Assembly: GCA_002900995.3 (NCBI GenBank)
Contig: CM035306.1
Span: forward strand, 1,116,001-1,180,000
Direction of reading: 5' to 3'
Origin: Ganoderma boninense
Taxonomy: Eukaryota > Basidiomycota > Agaricomycetes > Polyporales > Polyporaceae
DNA length: 64,000 nt
Shown here: positions 58,801 through 64,000 of the stretch, piece by piece
Layout of the letters: each line of letters opens with the position of its first letter
Numbering within the stretch: the first letter of the stretch is position 1
Position numbers and translations under genes: made by a program
The notes under the pieces: model-generated
The model's database searches: none
Seen by the model: the letters and a program-made list of their open reading frames with translations, nothing else
Told to the model about the DNA's origin: nothing

Positions 58801-60418
58801 ATGTCTCAGCAATACGATCTCGGCTCAGCCGTTGGCTTCCAGGCTGAGGATCAACCTGTACGTCCTCCCATTTCCACGGTGCAACTTGCAAACACAACCC
58901 CTCTTACCTCACTCCCCTCGACAGGTATCCTGGAACCAGAGGGATCTTCTTATTTACGGTGTTGGAATCGGGGCTAAGCACAATGATTTTGCCATCATCA
59001 ATGGTGCGCTTTATATAACTGCCTTGCCACGCTTGTACACGCAACTGACCTGTATCGTCATGTCACTCAGAGTTGGGTATGCATCCTTCCGTTCAAGTTC
59101 GACGTCTTCGACGAGATCTTCATGCCACCCTTCAGACAAGTCATGGTCTCCTTTCCCCACATATCCTGTCGTGCTCCCATTCAAGGGTCAGTCTTGACAT
59201 ACTTCGCGGTCATCCAGGCTATCTCTCATGCTCCCGCCTGCCTCCCATTCCACAGGCACGAACCAAGACGTTGTGAACTTCCGTCAACTTATGAATGGCG
59301 GAAAGAGTGCTCCGGGCCTCCCCAAGTTCGAACCGAACCGCGGTGTAAGTCCTTCTCCGTCAGGGCGAGGGCGAGGGAGCTGACCTGCTTGGATGACAGG
59401 TGCATGGCAGCCAGTCCATAGAGATCCTGAAGCCTCTTCCTCCAGTAAGCGGTGCAGGCTGGACGGTCACAAAGCGGATTGTTGCCGTGAGCGAGAACAG
59501 TAGGTCGCGTCGACTGATATGTTGAGCTTCCCCTGATATGCATATATGCCATACTACCAGAGTCCGGTATCATCCTCGAGTTTGAATCCATGCTCGTTGA
59601 TCCTCAGGGCACACCCTATGCTAAGCTCTATGTGCGTTTTATCCCTTTGATATGAGGCATGAGACAGCAAATGAGTGCATATATCCCGTTCCCTCGAAGA
59701 GGCCATGCCTTTCGAGCTACTGATGCACTCCTGAACATTTGTGTTCTGTTGTTCGGGCGTGCACACCTCAGTCCAATACTTGGCCCCGGGCAGGCGCGCA
59801 TGACCCTACCGTCTCGACGAATGCGCTGACATGGTACGGTACAGAGTGCCTCCTTCAATCTCGGCGCGAAAGCGACTGGCACCAACTACTCCAAGCGTAT
59901 CGCAGGGCCACCCCAGGCGAAACAGCCTCCCAAGGACCGCAAGCCTGACTGGGTCGTGCGTGACCAGACCAGCGTCGAGCAGGCCGTTGCCTACCGCCTC
60001 AGCGGCGACTACAACGAACTCCACATCAGTGCGTCCTCCTTCCTTCTATGGCCCCGCACGCATATTACAGTGCTCACACGGTTCTGCACCTGCAGACCCC
60101 GCGATCGGCCAAGCTGCCGGCTTCGGCGGAGTGATCTTGCATGGGCTGGCGACGTTCGGCTTCGCCGCACGCGCTATCGTCTCCGCCGTCGGGGGCGGAA
60201 ACCCGGCATCCCTCCGCCTGTTCGGCGTACGCTTCACGGCACCGGTCAAGCCTGGGGACACGATCGAGACGTCCGTCTGGGAGACCGGCCCGGCAAGCGC
60301 GCCCGGGCACGAGGGCGAGACGGAGGTCGCGTTCGTGACGAAGAATGTGGTGACGGGCAAGGTGTGCTTGGGTGCGGGGATCGCGTATGTGAAAAAGGCT
60401 GAGAAGAGCAAGCTCTGA
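58801..60418 (+). CDS. Peroxisomal MaoC-like 2-enoyl-CoA hydratase
   Basis: Nine exons (58801..58857, 58925..59003, 59071..59076, 59136..59186, 59256..59344, 59400..59499, 59561..59631, 59845..60028, 60096..60418) give 319 residues in one frame. The C-terminal half is a hot-dog fold with the hydratase-2 motif G-D-Y-N-E-L-H holding the catalytic Asp and His, then G-F-G-G-V-I-L-H-G-L. The usual H-x-D-P is H-I-N-P here. The N-terminal half (W-N-Q-R-D-L-L-I-Y-G-V-G, P-T-Y-P-V-V-L-P-F-K-G) is the inactive hot-dog repeat of the two-domain family. The protein ends S-K-L, the type 1 peroxisomal signal. It likely hydrates trans-2-enoyl-CoA to the (R)-3-hydroxy form in beta-oxidation. Exon 3 would be only 6 nt. 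Confidence 0.93.
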
Positions 60419-60539
60419 ATTTGATCTTGTTGTTGGGGATTGGCCCGGTTGCCTATTGGGTATGTCGTAACAAGGAATGCCCACCTATGTGTGGCCTGTC
60501 CCTTCTTATGTTGCTGAGATTCTTGGTGAGGTGAATTGT

Positions 60540-62900
60540 TTAGGCAAATTTACAAAATCAATGTGGTTCATTTCCAGCAGGTAAATGCTAAAGCTGCTCC
60601 AGATCATGAATCAATAACAGCATTTAGTAGGGTCCATTAGGTATTTCTAGACATGGCACTGCTTGAACTGTTCCAGGTAGCTGGTCCTAAATTGATTATT
60701 TCTGTTAGAATCAAAGCTTGCATAAGATTACATAGGCGCGACTATCAGATAATGAAAACAAAAGTGTCACTGAACAGATGTTAAGAAGCTCTACTGCTCC
60801 AGCAGTGGGAACTATGCCAACATTTCTTCTAAATCTATTGCTCCCCCCAACCATCAGCATGAAGACCTGTGCCAGAAGGATTCATAGCAACATCTCTCAG
60901 AGATTGGCGAGTGTTTAATCTGTTTGCAATATAGTTTTAGTCAATATTGGACAAACTTCTTGGATTAAAGGTTTGGATACATGCGCTGCAAGCAATGTGT
61001 TCGTGTATACTGAGGTGAACCAGTGAGAGTTAGTATTATGATCTTGAAACCTGTATGACATTTGCTTACATTTAGTTGAAACAAAAGACAATGCAACATA
61101 TACATATGCCTTTGGCAATGCCACTGCCTACAAATAGCATCAAAAGTTTAGCTTTTTTAATTTCAACTACTCTAAACTACTAAAAATTACTTACAGTGAT
61201 GAGTAGTGCTAGCATCAAGGTGCTATGCTCAACTTGTAAGAGCCATTGTAATATAGGTGAGGTTTGTAAGTGTTACCTAGTAAGCAACCCTGAAAATGTG
61301 TTCAAAAGTCTGGATTTCAACTTCACAGTTGTATGACTGACCAGTGGTTATTGAGTAGAGTATTAAAATATCCATCAAAGAGTCAGTGCTAAATGTCATA
61401 TTAGAATTGGTGCTATCACTGTTTTGAAAATATTTGAAGTACCTTCGAATACCAGTCCGGCTTTTATATAGTGCAAGTGTCAATATGACTGTTAATATAA
61501 TATCTGCTATGGCAGCTAAGACTGCAGAAACTGCCACGATCCACTTATAAATGTGTTAGACAATTCTACATCCATTTGTAATATTGCACCTACAGGATCA
61601 GGGACTGAGGTGAAACTTTGACTTGATACAAAGCTATAACCCAAATTATTTTAGATTGATCAAAGTAACAGTCAATATAAATACCTATTAATTGTAGAGG
61701 CTACAATCAAGGTGAGCAATAAAGGCTATAAAGCAGATTGTTGGGCAGTAACTGTCTCACCTAATGTAAACCCTGTTTATAGATACCACATTATAGTTAC
61801 AGTATCTAGATGTATGAAATCTTACTTACCAAATTCACCAAGCAGCAATATAACCTTGTTTAATTATGTGAGCAAATTAATGCATATTCTATATGCCAGG
61901 ACTCACTGCTATGATTGCCCATTTCTGGTATTGCCTTCCAACTAAAACAGATTGAAAATATAGTTGAGTTTTATAGGAGCATGCTCACTTATAAATGCTC
62001 GACGAGCAAAAAATCTAGTCTTTATAAGCTCTTTAAATTTAAATAAAGGCTAATCTACAATGCTTACCCCTGAGTGCATATAACAATGGTTCCCTTGAGA
62101 GTAAAAATATAAAACTACGTCAGAGGCAAGATCTGGGTGTTATGTAACAATGTCCTACTGTTAATGCTGGCAAAACCTATTGTTACAATTAGTGGAGCCT
62201 ATAAACACTTAAAAAAGGACTGGTCACTTGCATAAGAACTCCTATTAAATACAATGCATGTCAATAAAATGTTAATGGCAGTATGCATGCATACATACTC
62301 ATCATTGTTCAGGATAGATGGATCTGAATATTTGATGATGAATGTGTAATAGCTTGAATGTGTTTGATATGTTAGGTCTCAGGCTTTCAGCTGGGTAAGT
62401 AGTGCAGGCTCACTTTGCCCTGATACATAAAGCTGTATGGATGCTTTCCAAGCAACTTTGTTGAATTAAATGTCAGGTGTTTAAATCAAATAATCAGAAG
62501 TTGAGTGCTTACACCACTACAAAAACCTAGAAATTATTTGAGCAGCATCCAACTGTGAATATTGCTATTAATCTCACAAGCACTTTCAACCAGAGAGGAT
62601 CATCAGAATACATCCTATAGTACCGGTATGCTTGATGGACTAGTATGCCATATAGTCTAGTTGGTCTCAACGCTTCAGTAATCATTTCTACAATGGGAGA
62701 GTGCTAAATACTCTTACATGAGTGAAAAAAATGTCCCAAGAAGGGCAGCACCAATTGTGCTGTTCGGAGGAGAGCTGGCCAGTGAGGGGATGCTAGCCAT
62801 TGACTCGGAGGTGATCATCATGTGGGTTGCGGAGATTGGTCACTACCAAGAGCACTCGAGAGTTTATATACCCAATGCTTTTTTTACCCCCCAAACTTTG
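60540..62900. other. AT-rich, CpG-poor island
   Basis: Base composition changes abruptly after the MaoC gene: the DNA is A/T-rich with very few CG dinucleotides and many TG and CA steps. Normal composition returns near 62.95 kb. Except for the DUF6534-like remnant, no coding signal is seen. The pattern fits DNA that has lost methylated cytosines by deamination, as in silenced repeats, or insertion of foreign DNA. Confidence 0.7.
61270..61560 (-). pseudogene. DUF6534-like membrane protein remnant
   Basis: The minus strand reads V-S-A-V-L-A-A-I-A-D-I-I-L-T-V-I-L-T-L-A, a membrane helix, then K-S-R-T-G-I-R-R, a 54-nt GT-AG intron and T-D-S-L-M-D-I-L-I-L-Y-S-I-T-T-G. A second candidate intron is followed by L-L-T-R and a stop. 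This is the signature of the DUF6534 family of multi-pass membrane proteins common in Agaricomycetes (K-S-R-T-G, T-D-S-L, Y-T-V-N-T-G-L-L-T). The rest of the protein was not found on either side. Codon use is AT-rich, unlike every other gene here. Confidence 0.6.
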
Positions 62901-63522
62901 TATGGCAGACGCCAACACAGAAGTGACAATCAAAGCCAAGGGTATTGAAACTTAATCACGACGCTGTCTCTGCAAGATCCGAAAATCAGTGTCAGACGGA
63001 CAGCGTCAGTACAAGGAGCAAGATGCCACCAAATAAAGATCTCGCTGGCTGCAACAGGAGTTGCAATGTCCACGGGGCCTCTTCTTTCGAGTCGGACTGT
63101 CGAAGTACGAACGCACGGAGATACGTCAGCCGGCGAATCATCACAAGCAACTGCTCACGGTCTCGCGCCGATCCACGTTGTTCCATCTCAGCGACCTCGA
63201 AGGTCTCTTGGACGACCAGCCCAGTCACGTAGGCTGTGAGATTGGCGTCTGTATTGCTTGTTCCAGAACGTACAGCGCGCCATCAAGAGCCTGTAGTACA
63301 ATAAGAACGCGAGTGGGAATGGCAAGGCTTGCGACGGAGACGACGTGCATTGTTCTCATACTGTTCATGAGAACAAGAGCGATAAAAAGTACTTGTAGTC
63401 GTGGGAACAGAAGTTTTGTATGTAAGCGACACAGCCGGCCTGGTCATTTTGCGGCCACTACTTATGGCATAGATTTGTATGGTGCGGCTGGACTCTCCCA
63501 ACTTTGACCCTGAACCACCGCC
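62901..63522. other. Spacer before the right-edge MYND gene
   Basis: Composition returns to the local average. I see no gene. Confidence 0.45.
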
Positions 63523-64000
63523 ATGACCGATGCCCCAGGCGAAACCTCCTTTTTCCTTCCTGATGATCTTACTCGCTGTCACCACTGTGGAGGAGGAGAT
63601 AGGAGAAGCAAGCTGAAGCGATGTGGCGGGTGCAACACAGTCATGTATTGCAGTAGGGAGTGTCAGAAGGAGGCATGGCGAGCACATAAGTAAGTCACCG
63701 TCTCCCTATCGTTTGCTAACGAATTCACCCTCCCGCCCCGTCAGAGTGGGCTGCCGCCAGCAGGGCCAGATGCTCAACACGCCCGAGGGCCGCCGCCTGA
63801 AGGTCCTGCAGACTATCGGCTTCCCCACCGCGGTCTCCTTCGCCCACGCCCTCAAAGACTGGGCCGAGACGCACCGCTGGTCATTCACGACGATGACGAA
63901 GGCGACCGTCTTGCTCGAGGGCGGCCCTGAACGGCTCTGCCTCAATTCCTCCACACCCTACTTCATGTCGTACACCGTGACCGCGAACAAGGTGCACGAC
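63523..64000 (+). CDS. MYND zinc-finger protein, 3' end cut by window edge
   Basis: Exon 1 (63523..63689) has the finger C-H-H-C, K-R-C-G-G-C, Y-C-S-R-E-C-Q-K and W-R-A-H-K. After a 55-nt intron, exon 2 starts at 63745 with K-V-G-C, the eighth ligand, in the family's conserved phase-2 position. The visible part of the second domain has G-F-P-T-A-V-S-F-A-H-A-L-K-D-W and W-S-F-T-T-M-T-K-A-T, similar to L-G-Y-P-T-P-M-A and W-S-L-S-T-L-V of copy M, so it may belong to that subfamily. The exon is open to the edge. Exon 1 has the same length (167 nt) as in copy J. Confidence 0.88.

Noticed and set aside
1..64000. tRNA genes and CRISPR arrays
   Set aside because: Scanning by eye for a tRNA B-box with matching acceptor stem, and for regularly spaced direct repeats, gave nothing convincing; a dedicated tRNA search could still find one.

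Overview
The window reads as nuclear DNA of a basidiomycete fungus, most likely an Agaricomycete and possibly a polypore. Genes are GC-rich, and nearly all are split by short GT-AG introns of about 50-75 nt. MYND zinc-finger, F-box/leucine-rich and DUF6534-type genes dominate, which is typical of expanded gene families in mushroom-forming fungi. No species is claimed. All exon coordinates are read by eye from splice signals and frame continuity.

Layout. From 0 to 10.6 kb there is an F-box gene spliced in frame into WD40 repeats (cut by the left edge), a glutathione reductase gene with a 17-nt micro-exon, a 3.2 kb convergent spacer and a four-exon low-complexity gene. From 10.6 to 21.8 kb lies a gene-poor stretch with GC-rich hairpins. 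From 21.8 to 55.9 kb two families are interleaved: MYND-finger proteins (intact, broken and relic copies on both strands) and F-box/LRR-like proteins (intact and broken). Unrelated genes sit among them: a presequence-like conserved gene, a secreted DUF5648 protein and a WD40-less NEDD1-like remnant. From 56.3 to 60.4 kb there are two housekeeping genes, divergently arranged: YTM1 (60S ribosome biogenesis) and a peroxisomal MaoC/hydratase-2 gene ending in SKL. From 60.5 to 62.9 kb there is an AT-rich, CpG-poor island with a DUF6534-like remnant. The right edge cuts another MYND gene.

How the pieces relate. The housekeeping genes are independent units. The MYND copies are clearly one family. 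Each has a first exon carrying seven zinc ligands, a phase-2 intron inside the Lys/Arg codon after the last His, and a second exon that supplies the eighth ligand (Cys) and an uncharacterised domain of about 260 residues. The F-box/LRR copies share a long first exon, a phase-0 intron and a C-terminal exon ending near G-R-E-Q-W-x-S-W. Many copies carry one or two frameshifts, stops or lost zinc ligands. The cluster therefore looks like a birth-and-death array, although some single-base frameshifts could be assembly errors.
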